64,000 nucleotides of DNA from Eucommia ulmoides. Lineage: Eukaryota > Streptophyta > Magnoliopsida > Garryales > Eucommiaceae. The notes under the pieces were generated by a model, which did not search any database, was not told the origin of the DNA, and worked only from the letters and a program-made list of their open reading frames with translations. The position numbers were made by a program, and so were the translations under genes. The stretch is from assembly GCA_016647705.1 (NCBI GenBank), contig CM028327.1, positions 44,146,017-44,210,016 on the forward strand. Direction: 5' to 3'. Every line of letters begins with the position of its first letter. The stretch's first letter is position 1. Shown here one piece after another: positions 41,501-52,514 of this stretch.

Positions 41501-44500
41501 AGGAGGGTGTAAAAAGGTAGAAACTTTTTAAATTTGAATGAGCGGTTGAGAAGAGCGCTAGCTTGAGAAAAGTGATGCATGTTGTTGTATGTTTAACAAG
41601 GGAAGTAGGCAATTATATTGGGACATCATAAGAGAAAAGTAAGACCATTATTTTGGAGTAATCCTATAGAAATTCCTCTTAGATTTCCTTAAAACCATAA
41701 AGGGCTAAGCCCAAATGTCAATCTGATGAAATAACCACAATCCAAATGCAGCAATACATCGCAAAAAATATATATAAGAAAATATTTTAAGCACCAACAT
41801 TAAAGAACAAAATGCTATGAAATCAATAACCCACCATAATAGATACACGATTATAAAATAACAAGGTACTAATTATACAGTTCATACCAGTTTATCCATC
41901 ATAAGTAAAGCACGTTGCTTAGTTCGACTCCGAGTTGACTCCCATCGAATTCTCAATACATCACAGAAACACTGTATCTGAAAGCACATCAGTGTTATTA
42001 CCACATAAACAAAATCCTAAATAGAAGAAGCAATACCAAAAGTAATATCCAGCCAGCAGAACTTGGTCACTCAGATGTTCTTGTGATGCAACCATTTGAT
42101 CATGTTTTTGTTCATACTTTGGTAGAAACAATTTGCTTCTACTTATAAGTGGCAAGATATTTTGAAGTGCTAACAAAATTCCAACTAAACAAAGAAGTCC
42201 CTAGTCTCCTCTAAAGTAATGGTGTCTTCCTCATTTTGGTGAATTCTGATTTTCGTAGAGTACTACTTCATTCGGTCATCAAGTGATGTAGCAAAAAATG
42301 AGAATTGATATTTTCAGAGAAATGATGATTCTATTGATACGGGCTACGTCAGTTTCATCAAAGAAAACGTAAATGACTTAGCACTAAACTGATGCATATA
42401 AAACACACTTACTATGAAGTATACTGACGGCTGAGAATCAATTGCCTCTATATAGGGGGCCATATCCCACCCTGAAACAGAAACAAAGCAACGCTTGGAA
42501 CAACTAACGATATGTTTTCATGGTCCTTAAATGACATAGCCACTTCTTTTTGCATTGACAAGACAAAGAAAGAACAATGAAAAAGTATATTTCTTTTGGA
42601 AGTGCAGCCAGCTTACCCTGTAACTCGTCTTGCCTACTGCTCTTCTCTATAGAAAGACATTGTGCGAGAACCACTGCTTGTTGGACTGCCTTTAAGCGAG
42701 AAGCAGTTATACCACTATTTTTTATGCCTTCTGAACTACTTTCACAACTTTTGTCATCTCCCAAGTATCTAGGGGCCATAAGTACATCAGAAGCTTCATG
42801 CTTTTCAGTAGGATCTTGAAGCAAATTATTTTCTTCACTGCCAGAAACATAGTTAGATGCACCATCGTTGCCTACAACAAGCAATCGCTGTGCCTTCGGT
42901 TCCACCTGAGATAAGGAATTCTTATTAAGGCAAAGAACTAGGGGAAAAAATCACAAGAAGTTTCTTGGCACAATTTAAAAAATTATAGTTTTGCACCTGA
43001 TGTATAGTACGAAAACCTAGAGCCCCAGTTACAGAGAGATTTAGTCTGGATGCCACTTCAGCTGATTCAAAATGCATCCTGATACGAGTATGAAAAATGA
43101 AAAGAAAGGAAAAAAAAACTCAAATTAAAGGAAAAGCCGTTGTAACATTGCCATTTAGAAGTTAAGTGTACCGTATGCATTAGAGAGCAATGATATAAAA
43201 TGAGGCAGAAGTTTCCACCAGAACTGATAGGCCATCGGATCATCATATAAAATTCAAACATGAGCACATAAGTTGTTGGGCCTAGCACAAAACATTGTAT
43301 TTCTAGTGCATTAAACAATCAAAAAATTTGTAGATTTATAGAAATATACAGAACTGCAACAAGAGCAGTGCTTTTGTATGGTTTAGAATGTTAAGGAGTA
43401 AAAACAAAACATGTCCAGAAAATTGGTATGACCGAAATGAGGATGTTACGGTGGATGATGGGAAGATGAGAATAGATAAAATTAAGAATGAAACTATTAG
43501 AGAGAATTTAGGAATAACGCCCATTGAAGAGAAGATGAGAAAAAATAGTTTACGGTGGTATGAACATGTGCATAGAAGACCCATAGCCACACTAGTGAGA
43601 AAGTGCAATATACTTCAAGTGCAGGGGGTTATTAGAGGGATAGGTAGGCCTAAAAAGACTTGGGACGAGACTATTAGAGTTGATTTGATGACACTACTTA
43701 AGAAGGACAAAGGCTTAGTTGTCGTTGTTGTTGTATAGAAATATACAGAATAATACATGATTAGAATAATAATTTTCAAGTACTATACTAAGCAAAGACT
43801 TACTACTAATGTCAAGAGAATTCATGTAGATAGAAAGAACAATACAATAGTAATGTACCACGTCGAGTACCAGGAAGGTTTATCATGATAACCCACCTGG
43901 AAGAATCAACCCGTCCATAGTTGAACTCCATTATTCCCGCTTCTAAGTGAAGTATTGACACAATAGTCATAGCTTCTTCCTCTGGTAAGTTAACGCCCCA
44001 ATAGTGTATTACTTTTTCTTGGGTACCAAACTGATTCAAACTTTCATGTGTGAAGACTTGCAATAGATCAAACAGGGATGAAGATCGTTCATCCAGTAAT
44101 TTCTGCTGAATGAGTAAAGCCCTGGTCATCCACCAAGAAATGGTTCGAACTCCATCTATGGAAGAGACTTTTCCTTCTGACAAAAGATCTTTAATCTTCA
44201 TCAGCGACATCTTTGCAAAAACTAAATACTGAAAAAGGAAAGAAAACAGAAGATTTTGCATCAAATGGATATAGATGACCATCAACCAACAATTCAAGTA
44301 AACTGAGTCGCAAACAAACATTCAAGTTGTAATAGCTTCTGTCCAAGTGATCCTTCACTCAACATTTGAATTTTTGGAGGCAGATTGCATATGATATCAG
44401 GAAAAATGTATTTCGGATTAATCCCATGACATTAAATCCGTTCTGGGGAGAAACAGACTAAACCTTTGGAGAAGAAAGAGAGAGAAAACGGGGAAGGGGG

Positions 44501-45424
44501 GTGCCAGAGAAAGAGACGAACCACAATTCATCCCTATCTTCGAAGTGATGTAAAGAATCAAATTGGGTCAAAACTCAAAACTAAGAAATTAGGGTAGGAT
44601 TTCTCTATCTCTATCTCTTCTCTCCATGTAGTTCTAATGCAATATAACTTGAAATCGTTGACATTCAATAATAGAAATACTAGAATGCATGTGACTTACA
44701 TATATTTCCTCTCAATTTCGAAGAATTAAGATTTGCATGTGATGGAATTGTGGTGTTTTTTGGCTATTTTTGGATTTTGATATTTCATATTTGGTTATAA
44801 ATTCAAAAAATAGTTCAGAAACATGCAGAAACTGGATAATAGCAAGCACACCACGGTTAAAACACCACGGACCCTCACCCAAAAGTGCTAACTGAAGTTA
44901 ACATTAAGATCTTTGAACTCTCATATAAGCCATGGTTATCTCCCCCCCCCCCCCCCCGTTATGCCCTAGCGTCCTCACTAGGGTCCAACATCAAAACAAC
45001 GAATTAATTACTCGTGCTCAGCCCCAATCACATCCCCGCACCCACATGGTAATGGACCTAGGTCAGCTCTGATACCAAATGTAACATCACAGGCTCTCAC
45101 CCAAAAGTGCTATAACCCAGGTTTATCTCCATTGCATTACCGATGAAGGATAGAGGCCTCCACAACATCAGAACAAAGATAACAAAAAAATGAATAACAA
45201 GAGCCCAGAATAATCAAATTGACCACATACAAAAAATAAGAAGTACCTGAAGATAAGAGGATTTCCCCAGCAAGTCAGAACCAACCGAAGTTATCTCCTT
45301 CTTCGCCCACCCCTCCCACTCCATCCAACTCCCTCCCTCTTTTGAAAACAAGCCCATTAATGGCATCAATGGCAACTCTTCCATCGGCCTACAACACATT
45401 AAATGAGCACCCAACAAATTACAA

Positions 45425-45457
<33 letters not shown>

Positions 45458-45933
45458 AATTGACATTAATCATATACAAATTATACAACAGAATAAGAAC
45501 GAGGTGGGAAATCTAACCCTGTAATGTTGCACTGAGTGAAAGCAAGAAGAGCTGCCACAGCAATGGCCATCACCAGAAAAACCCTCAAATTGCATTCCGA
45601 TGTTCGGTTTTCATCAATTACAAACGACTCAACGCAACTAAGCACAAAATGCGAGTAAAATTTATCAGCACACTCGGACGAGTCTGTGAACCGAAATTCA
45701 GAAGAGTCGAACTTGAAAACAGTTCGAGCAGCATCAGAAGATAGAGCCTCAATGTAGCGTCCGCACTCAATCAATCGGACGATTTGGTCTATGAGGGTGT
45801 GGAGGTCAATAATGAGCTCGGAAGACGGTTGCGTTGGCGGTGGAAATGCAGGTGGAGAGACTGGTGATGGATTATCCGACGGAATAGAACATCGGAGAAG
45901 ACGAAGTTCGAAACCCCGAATGTCTCCAGCCAT
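35593..45933 (-). CDS. TTC27: Tetratricopeptide-repeat protein of the TTC27 family
   Basis: About 20 exons join in frame to roughly 890 aa. Main exons: 45933-45518, 45388-45247, 44228-43897, 43078-42997, 42905-42617, about 42471-42414, 41977-41888, 40311-40220, 40050-39952, about 39848-39771, 39059-38977, 38870-38810, 38653-38593, 38454-38371, 38269-38209, 38090-38023, 37233-37005, 36300-36183, 35930-35777 and 35678-35593. The protein begins MAGDIRGFELRLLRCS; upstream codons in frame hold no ATG. The TPR part lies in the second half, with NPxxW-like and helix-pair words such as DGWFAFGAAALK, ALDAFTRAVQLDPENGEAWN and KSKESFIAFKEALK. TTC27 proteins are thought to be scaffolds in protein assembly or chaperone steps; the exact plant role is not shown here. 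Intron 3 holds a LINE fragment. A few exon borders may be off by a base or more. Confidence 0.9.
40583..40745. mobile_element. Fragment of the 54.1-kb Harbinger-like MITE family
   Basis: It carries catgtttggtacgcaggatt, tggaattgttgtagaaatga and tcccatgtttggtacgccag. These recall the ends of the element at 54096-54554. It lies in an intron of the TTC27 gene. It looks truncated and is only a probable match. Confidence 0.45.
43330..43740 (+). mobile_element. RTE-type LINE, 3' end, in intron 3 of the TTC27 gene
   Basis: Plus-strand words include NCNKSSAFVWFRMLRS, ENLGITPIEEKMR, NSLRWYEHVHRRPIA, GIGRPKKTWDETIRVDL and a terminal gttgtcgttgttgttgta run. A 350-base stretch is still open, which suggests a younger insertion than the copy at 23-26.5 kb. 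It is 5'-truncated and lies opposite to the host gene's strand. Confidence 0.88.
44941..44957. repeat. Poly-C tract in a TTC27 intron
   Basis: A run of about 16-17 cytosines after tggttatctc. On the transcribed (minus) strand it becomes a poly-G tract. It is isolated in AT-rich DNA and near words (tgataccaaatgtaacatca) that look like part of an unrecognised repeat. Confidence 0.85.
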
Positions 45934-46105
45934 GTTTGGGGAAGACGGCGGGAACCCAAATTCAGAAGGACTGAGAATCGATGGCACTAGGGTTTTAACA
46001 ATAAGTAAATGAATTTCCGGTGACCGGCGGAAGACGGAGACCTGCCCCTATATACAAACGACACGAATACCAGAACACAGAGTCACGCATTACAGGCACA
46101 AACGA

Positions 46106-46108
46106 AAC

Positions 46109-46175
<67 letters not shown>
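46106..46175. repeat. (AT)n(AG)n compound microsatellite before the TTC27 gene
   Basis: An AT tract of about 35 bases, broken once, runs into about 15 AG units. It lies about 170-240 bases upstream of the ATG at 45933, so within the promoter or 5' UTR. On the gene's strand it reads (CT)n(AT)n. CT tracts are common in plant 5' leaders. Confidence 0.85.
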
Positions 46176-46177
<2 letters not shown>

Positions 46178-46899
46178 TCGCCTAAAGAGGAAGGGAAGAC
46201 CGAGCACAGAGCACAGAGAGAGCAAGCTCTACGTGACCTCCGGAGAGAGGTGCGATTTGCGAGAGTTCCGACAGGTGAAAACAGGGTTTAATCAGGGTTT
46301 AAAGTTATACACTTTACACTCCCAATTTTTAACTGCTTTCAATTATGTGCCATTTTTTATTGAAATATAATTTTATTTTATTTTATTTTAAATAAATAAA
46401 GATCCTTTATTTTATTTTTTTTGTAATTAACAAAATTATCCTTTATTTTATTTGTTTTTTTTATTACCATTAAATATTGACTTTAAATTAAAAAATAAAG
46501 CCAACTAAATTATTTTTATTTTTATTTTTTGGGGGAATAAAATGTGTGCTCCCATTAATATATAATTGATAAGGGTAATGTATAACTTTTTAGAGTAGAA
46601 TTATATTTCTATTCTAGAATATTTCAAAGATAAAACCATGTATAATAATAATTATTGTCTTGAAATTGTTTCTTTTAATTTATGAGAACAAAAACAAAGT
46701 ATGATTATATGACCAATCGTATATGAAATTTATTTTTATTTTTTTTCCAAAGAATTCTCTTAATATCTCTTTTAACAAATGAATTTATTAAATCTAAATT
46801 TTGGAAAGACCATCCAAATTTTTTTTTTTAGTTCAAAAAGATCAATACAAAGAATCAAAACAAGTAATTGCTGAGATTCATAAAATATAACAATTTGGT

Positions 46900-47140
46900 T
46901 GCAATTTTTGTTCCTGTTTTTCTTTTAAATGTATGGTGTCCTATGAGGTGGTGGTGGCCAGCAAGATAACGGTGGTCGGTGGTCAGCGGGTAGTGGTCGG
47001 AATAGTTTTGTGAGACTAAATAAAAATCAACATTTTTTTTTTTGTTTCTCATAATTAATTCAAGAATTATTTTTAAATTAATTTTAATCCTAAAATTTTA
47101 AGAGCAAAAACAGAAATTGGAAAACAAAAACAGGACCCAA
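46900..47140. mobile_element. Decayed GC-cored MITE (inverted orientation)
   Basis: It has a ggtggtggtggccagcaaga core, a tttgtttctcataattaatt stretch and, read in reverse, the word cctaaaatt after the shared taatt context. These are inner parts of the family at 56172-56706. Ends are not preserved. The rest of 46180-47505 is AT-rich and shows no gene. Confidence 0.4.
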
Positions 47141-47512
47141 GGCACCAATCATTACCCGTTGTCAGAGAATGTGACCGGTAAAGTACAATAACTAGTTATT
47201 GATTTTTCTTTTTCTTTTTTTCTTTTTTTTTTTTTTTAATATGTGATTCCTTCTGGTCTAAATTCATGGCCTGGATTTGAATTTCTTTTCAGTACACTTG
47301 ACATTTGTCTACTGCTTTGTCTCTTCAGCAACAAAATGTAGGATCAGAACAGAAACACATACATCTTTTCTTCTGCTTCTGATCCAACTTTTCTTGGAAC
47401 AGTGAAAACCCCAATAATCCTGCCCATGATCACCTTGTTTATATACAGCTGCATTAAAGAAAAACTGAACTTAGTACCTGAGGAAAATATTCTGCTCTCG
47501 GATTTTTAGAAC

Positions 47513-47690
47513 AAGATTTTGGCAACAGAAACACTAACGAAAGGCCACCGGATTCTATCAAGATTTAAAAAAAAAAAAGAAAAAAAAATTGATTCAGTTA
47601 AGGAGAAATACTTACCAGTCGAAGTCGCAGCCTCAGCAACCAAAAACTTCTGTTCCTCTTCCGCTCCCAACAATTCCGAATTACTAAGAC
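47513..47690 (-). pseudogene. Partial duplicate of the PORR gene's 3' end
   Basis: On the minus strand it encodes SNSELLGAEEEQKFLVAEAA, against SNLELLGVEEEEKFWVAEAA at the end of the neighbouring PORR protein. Beyond the coding match, a downstream word (caacagaaacact, plus strand) is also shared. The copy lies about 370 bases from the original in the same orientation. Directly after the shared coding stretch the copy has GTAAGT, a consensus splice donor. It is probably a pseudo-exon, but an alternative last exon cannot be excluded. Confidence 0.7.
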
Positions 47691-47918
47691 AGAGAGTAAG
47701 ACCCATATGTTTGGTTTGGTGTTTCTGTTCCCAATTTCTATTTTTGTACCAAAAAAAGGACAGCAGAATCATAGATACCATAATAAAACAAAAAATATTT
47801 CTATTGTGCTCCCAGTTTTTTAGAACAAATTTTTAGGACCAAAACAATATTATTTTATTTCCACATTTTTGTTTATGTTACAAGATTTTTGGGAACAGAA
47901 ACACTTAAAAAACACCGG

Positions 47919-49397
47919 CTACCATGTCGTCTTATCTCCACCTTCATTGTCAATCGAAGAAGCAGCCTCAGCAACCCAAAACTTCTCCTCCTCTTCCACA
48001 CCCAACAGCTCCAAATTACTTTCATCAACATTTCCATCATCATCATCTCCGTCTTCATCTGAATCTTCAGAACCAAACAGATCGTCTAAACCGTCATCAT
48101 AATCATCATGCATATAATCATCAACAACATCGGTATTGCTCTCAACTTCATCACCAAGATTATACACATCGCCATATACGAAAACCTTCCTCTTCTCTCT
48201 CCTCAACCTCTTCCCTTCCCTAACCAACCCCATTAACCGATCTCGCAATACCAACAACTCGTCTTTCTCCAACAATTTACCCTTGTCGTCATAACTCTCC
48301 ACCAAAAAAACCGAATCCCTCTGCCCCTTCACGCTCACATAGAACAACTCAGGGTGTCGAATAATCATCCCTCTCAACTTGTTAGGCAGCCAAAACTCCT
48401 TTCTGAAATGTGTCAAGTGGTCTACCAAAGTCCTCTTCTCAACCGTCATAGCCAAAACCTCCCTCACAATACCGCAAGCCCTTTTCTCAGCCTCGACCGA
48501 CTCTTTCAAAAAGTCCCCAATTTTAGTCTTGTAAGGACAAATATTGGGTATTTCTCCAAATTTGACTAAATAATCGTGGTGACGCCTCTTCACGTTTAGC
48601 CCCTTTCGAAGCCTTAAATGCTTGAACTTTGGCGGTCTATCAACTATCAACCCTAGTGGCTTTGCTCCGGGCGAGGGCAAAGGTTTGGCTAGGTCATGGT
48701 CCCACGAGACAAGCTCCAGGGCACGGCCATAGGATGTTTCAACCGTTTTAAATTTCTCTGGGTGGTCATTGCATAGACGGGATCGAAAATTCGGGGGTAA
48801 ACCAAGATCAGGGGCAATATGAACTAGTTTTGACAAAAGGAGCCGTTGATGAGAGGATAGCATGAGGAGTTTTTGGAGTTTTGCCGCCAAGGAGAGTTCC
48901 ATTGATGATTTAAGGCTTAATTCTTGGGCGGCTAGGGCTGCTGCAGCTGGGGTAAGCCTAACGCAGAGCTGAGATAGCGGTTTTGTGGCATTCATTGGTG
49001 TTTGAGGCATTGGAATTGTGAATAGCTCGAAAATTGTTGGGTAGCGGTGGATCATGGATAGGGTGGTGTGAGATTTGGATAGGGAAAGGTAAGAGCGGCA
49101 CTTGGAAAGCACGCTTAGAGGCAAAAAATGTTTTGGCTTTGATAGGAGTAGGGTCTTTAACTTTTGCACGAATCGGATCTTATTCTGCTTCACTACATGT
49201 TGATCTAACGATGGATCACGTACAATTTTTACAGACGAACATGTAATTGGCAAGAGACGGTTTTTCCGAATCTTGGGTTTGAGTTGATTTGTTTTTAGGG
49301 CATTAGGTTTCCATGGATGTACTGGTGGGCGGAACAGTGTGTTTAGAGAAGTTATAGGCTTGTCACAAGGAGATGATATGTACAAAGACAACGCCAT
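47919..49397 (-). CDS. PORR-domain organelle RNA-binding protein (WTF1-like)
   Basis: A single open coding exon of 492 aa. The true ATG is at 49397 (MALSLYISS); the codons before it are not ATG. Residues about 70-105 (KNKIRFVQKLKTLLLSKPK, then SVLSKCRSYLSL) open the plant organelle RNA recognition domain, which continues to about residue 400 with EFWLPNKLRGMIIRHPELFY. The N-terminus is rich in serine, lysine and proline without acidic residues, as in organelle transit peptides. The C-terminal 90 residues are very acidic (DDYDDGLDD, EDSDEDGDDDDG). PORR proteins bind introns in chloroplast or mitochondrial RNA and help splice them; the organelle is not settled here. A spliced noncoding leader exon is likely at 50500-50238. 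A partial copy of the gene's end lies downstream. Confidence 0.92.
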   Translation of the reverse strand: MALSLYISSPCDKPITSLNTLFRPPVHPWKPNALKTNQLKPKIRKNRLLPITCSSVKIVRDPSLDQHVVKQNKIRFVQKLKTLLLSKPKHFLPLSVLSKCRSYLSLSKSHTTLSMIHRYPTIFELFTIPMPQTPMNATKPLSQLCVRLTPAAAALAAQELSLKSSMELSLAAKLQKLLMLSSHQRLLLSKLVHIAPDLGLPPNFRSRLCNDHPEKFKTVETSYGRALELVSWDHDLAKPLPSPGAKPLGLIVDRPPKFKHLRLRKGLNVKRRHHDYLVKFGEIPNICPYKTKIGDFLKESVEAEKRACGIVREVLAMTVEKRTLVDHLTHFRKEFWLPNKLRGMIIRHPELFYVSVKGQRDSVFLVESYDDKGKLLEKDELLVLRDRLMGLVREGKRLRREKRKVFVYGDVYNLGDEVESNTDVVDDYMHDDYDDGLDDLFGSEDSDEDGDDDDGNVDESNLELLGVEEEEKFWVAEAASSIDNEGGDKTTW

Positions 49398-49501
49398 ATT
49401 CAAGAGTTATTCAGCATTCAAACAATTGAAGCCTGCACTGAAAACCAAAATGAATTCACCATTCTGGAAAAACGATAAAACAATTTTAGGGAAAACTTGG
49501 G

Positions 49502-49950
49502 CCCCGTTCGGTAAGCTAATTAAACATTTAAAAATAAATGCATTAAGTATTTATCAAATTAAGTGCGTTTAATAATAAAATTAAGTAATCACTTTAAAAA
49601 ATAAGGATCACTTCAAAATTGTTCAAAATTTTAAATGATTTGTAATTCACTTAATTTTTTAACACTTATTACTTAATAATAATATCATAAAATATCTAAT
49701 TATCATAACCAGTATTTTACACCAATACAGTAAAATCTCACAAATATATATAAAATTATAAATGAAAAAAATAATAAATTAAAAATTGTAGAGAGAAAAT
49801 ATTTTAGAAAAATAAAGTTGTAAAATTATTTTAGGAACAAAAATTTGTACAAATTTTTTTTTTTTTTAAATTAAAAGTATTAAAAATTGAATATTTAATA
49901 TATTCCGCACAGCGCTTAAAATTTTCAGTAGTTAAATATCATGCCGTTGA
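49502..49950. mobile_element. MITE in the likely leader intron of the PORR gene
   Basis: It starts ccccgttcggtaagctaatt and shares ordered words (attaagtatttatcaaatta, aaattttaaatgatttgtaa, tatttaatatattc) with the element at 33110-33570. It is non-coding and about 450 bp. End borders are approximate. Confidence 0.65.
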
Positions 49951-50237
49951 TGTTATCTCCCTTCCATCAGTAGCTGAACAAAATATTAATAGAAAAAATG
50001 AGAGTTGAGGAAAGGGTGTACAGTTTTCTAAGCTAGGCATTTCATCATACAGTTTGTGAGCAAAGCGAAGACAATAATAAACATGATATTGCAACTTTGA
50101 TCGATAAGCGCGTTCCAATGAAGGATTTAGGGCACCAAAAGGTTAAAAAGAAATCCAATTATTCAGTACTTCGAACCACAATCACATTTCATAAAAGGAG
50201 AAGTGGATAGAAAGAGGAAATCACTCTGTAACTTACT

Positions 50238-50500
50238 TCGACTTTGAATCAACCGATTTCTCAAAAATTTGGCGGTGAATCTCTCACTCTTGGTTCACTC
50301 CTTCAGCTTGGGTGAGTAGGTGAATTATTTCTTCAGCTGCTAGGGATTGAATCGAACACCGATTTCAATTCTACGAATCCGAAAGGGGATCGGATTAAGC
50401 TTGATCGCGGCAGATTAGGGCTCCTCTTGAACGGCCATGGCTAGAACCAGAAGAGAACCGAAGCAGAGTATCTACGCAAAATTCAACCCGTGCGATATTT
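50238..50500 (-). other. Candidate noncoding first exon of the PORR gene
   Basis: Between AT-rich repeats this stretch has ordinary base composition. On the minus strand it ends at a strong donor, cgaa|GTAAGT (near 50238). Upstream of the PORR ATG lies a strong acceptor, ttttggttttcag (near 49443). Joining these gives a 5' leader with one intron of about 0.8 kb. This is inference; no transcript data are available. The plus strand of the same stretch has a 25-residue frame from 50437 (MARTRREPKQSIYAKFNP) that I do not recognise. Confidence 0.4.
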
Positions 50501-50918
50501 TGCTCAAGAGTTAATTACTTTTTACTCCCTTGTACTTTAGCCTTCTTTCATTTCAGCCCCTCTATTTATTTTTTATTTTTAGAATAACTTATTTTATTAG
50601 CAATTTTTCAGCCTATTTTTCAGTTATTATTAATATTTAAGAAAATATTCAAGGAATAATTGGTGAGAAGTGATAATGATTCATATTGAATTAATAAATA
50701 ATCTCAAATTAAATAATTACTTTAGTTTTAATCTCGTCTATTAAAATTCATAAAAGCATTAATGTTCCAATTAGTATTGCATCACCAACTGCCGCTCCAC
50801 TGCTAGCGCCTCGGTTATCGAAATTTCAATCACCAGCCATCAGATTTTTTTTTAGTTACATTCAACTAATTTTAAGTAACATATTTTTAATATATTTTTT
50901 AGTTATCTTCTTTGATTA

Positions 50919-51385
50919 GAGCATTTTCAAAAGAGATGTTATATTTTGGTGTGCTATTTGCCCAAATGATACACCAAAAAAAATAAGCTCCCCAGGGGAG
51001 GTGTATTTTGGTGTGCCGATTTTTATTTATTTTTTATTAAAAAATAAAATTAACAAACTAATCTAATTGAATTTTAGAATTTTAATTTAATCGCTAAACA
51101 TTAATTTTTAGTTTCAAACTAAAATGTAAAAATTAAAATTTTAATTGAACCGTCAAAGGGTATAAGTTTTTGTTTCAAACTAAAACGCCAAAATTTAAAT
51201 TTTCGATTTTAATTTTACCATCAAATCTCAAATTTTGGTTCAAACTAAAGCGCCAAAATATGGCACAGACAGACCTGGTGTGCCAAAATGGCACACCACA
51301 TGGCATAGCCATTTAAGATATTTTTTGGTTCAAAAGTCCTATATTTGGGATAGCACACCATTTGGCTCTCCCCTTCGAGATGCTC
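50919..51385. mobile_element. Harbinger/Tourist-like MITE with TTA target duplication
   Basis: The left end reads gagcattttcaaaagagatg. The right end, reversed, reads gagcatctcgaaggggagag. The duplicated tta lies at 50916-50918 and 51386-51388. The GAGCAT start and 3-bp TTA duplication fit PIF/Harbinger. Inner words such as ttttggtgtgc are repeated near both ends. Confidence 0.8.
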
Positions 51386-51763
51386 TTACATTCAACTAAT
51401 TTCCGGTTATTGGTCGTCAAAAAATTATATGAAAATAACTAAAGATGTAACTAAACAATTGACTAAAATATAATTAAAAAAATATTAAAATATAACTAAA
51501 AAAATATATTTAAAAAATTATATATAATTAAAAAAAATATATATGCTAAAAAATAATTACATGTAACTAAAAAAAAAATTGATGATCGGTGCAAACTTAG
51601 GTGATCGGAAACCGGAGATCTACCGGTGTGAACAGAGGGCGGTGCCAATATGACGTCACAGATCATGTTCCTTGAAGCATTTTCAATTTATAGACGAAAT
51701 CATCCCCAACAGCATCTCGCCGTATAACGTGACCCCGACGCGTGTTTCTTTACTTCATTTGAG

Positions 51764-52013
51764 TAAATTACACTATTTTCCCTTCAACTTTTTGATAATT
51801 ATCATTACCCCCTCCCTACTTTAGGACATAATAAATTGAAGGAAAATTGGCAGAGAATAAATTATAAGAGTCAAGTTACCCAATTCTACTTCCTCTATTG
51901 CCTCAATTTCAACTAATTTTAAAATTTAAGAACTCAAATTAGATAATTTACAATACTAGAGGACCTATTTGTCACTGGGTCAAAACATTAGGGGTGAACA
52001 ATGTAATTTACCT
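51764..52013. mobile_element. Short MITE, 250 bp
   Basis: The left end reads gtaaattacactattttccc. The right end, reversed, reads gtaaattacattgttcaccc. Non-coding. It belongs to the group of elements with a 'ttaca-ttt-ccc' type end also seen at 54806 and 55655. Confidence 0.65.
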
Positions 52014-52122
52014 TTTGCTTAACCTCAACCTTGCTTTTTCATCTGTCTTCCCACAACTAACACTCCTATATTAACAAACCCAACATTTAAACTAACACAT
52101 TACAACCAATTGTTGATCCATG

Positions 52123-52348
52123 CCTAGTTTCTCCCAAATCCAAGATATATTCGGATTCGGATTAGTTTACGCATAATCATCTGTCCAGGTATTTCTCACT
52201 CACGTTGACTTAATATATTCAGGATTTAATTCAAGATTTTGATTCCTAGAATGGTCTCCAGAAAAGTCGAATGCTGATTGAGAAAGAAAGAGCCACCTCC
52301 CTTGTCGACCAAACTAAAAACACCGTGGCTAGTTCATACCAAATCCAA
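52123..52348 (+). repeat. Decayed duplicates of the Hv-type gene's start region
   Basis: The word around the gene's start (cttgccgacc, then atggctagttcctcccaaat, 52494-52538) recurs at 52311-52348 with gtg in place of atg, and more weakly at 52123-52140 (cctagtttctcccaaatcca). A flanking word, aattaaattcaagattta, is also duplicated (about 52222 and 52437). These are old, local tandem copies of about 180-215 bp. Confidence 0.6.
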
Positions 52349-52514
52349 TGTGTGTCTGGGCTAGTCTACTGCATCTGGACTAATCATTTTTCTTGGACGA
52401 CTTTAAAAACGCATTCACCCATGTCGTTTGGCGCATTTAGAATTAAATTCAAGATTTAGTTCTCTCTTGCACAGTTGAAAAAAAGCTTTTCCCCTTGCCG
52501 ACCGGATTAACAGG

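Noticed and set aside
45934-45987. Eighteen extra codons before the TTC27 start
   Set aside because: The upstream limit is a GTG codon, not ATG; the ATG at 45933 gives the start expected in the family.
46020-46370. 116-residue frame with an IYIYIE and ERERERER run
   Set aside because: The frame is the translation of the AT/AG microsatellite upstream of the TTC27 gene.
47924-48223. His/Ser/Pro-rich frame on the plus strand at the end of the PORR gene
   Set aside because: It is antisense to the acidic tail of the PORR protein, whose GAT/GAA codons read as histidine/serine/proline-rich codons in reverse.
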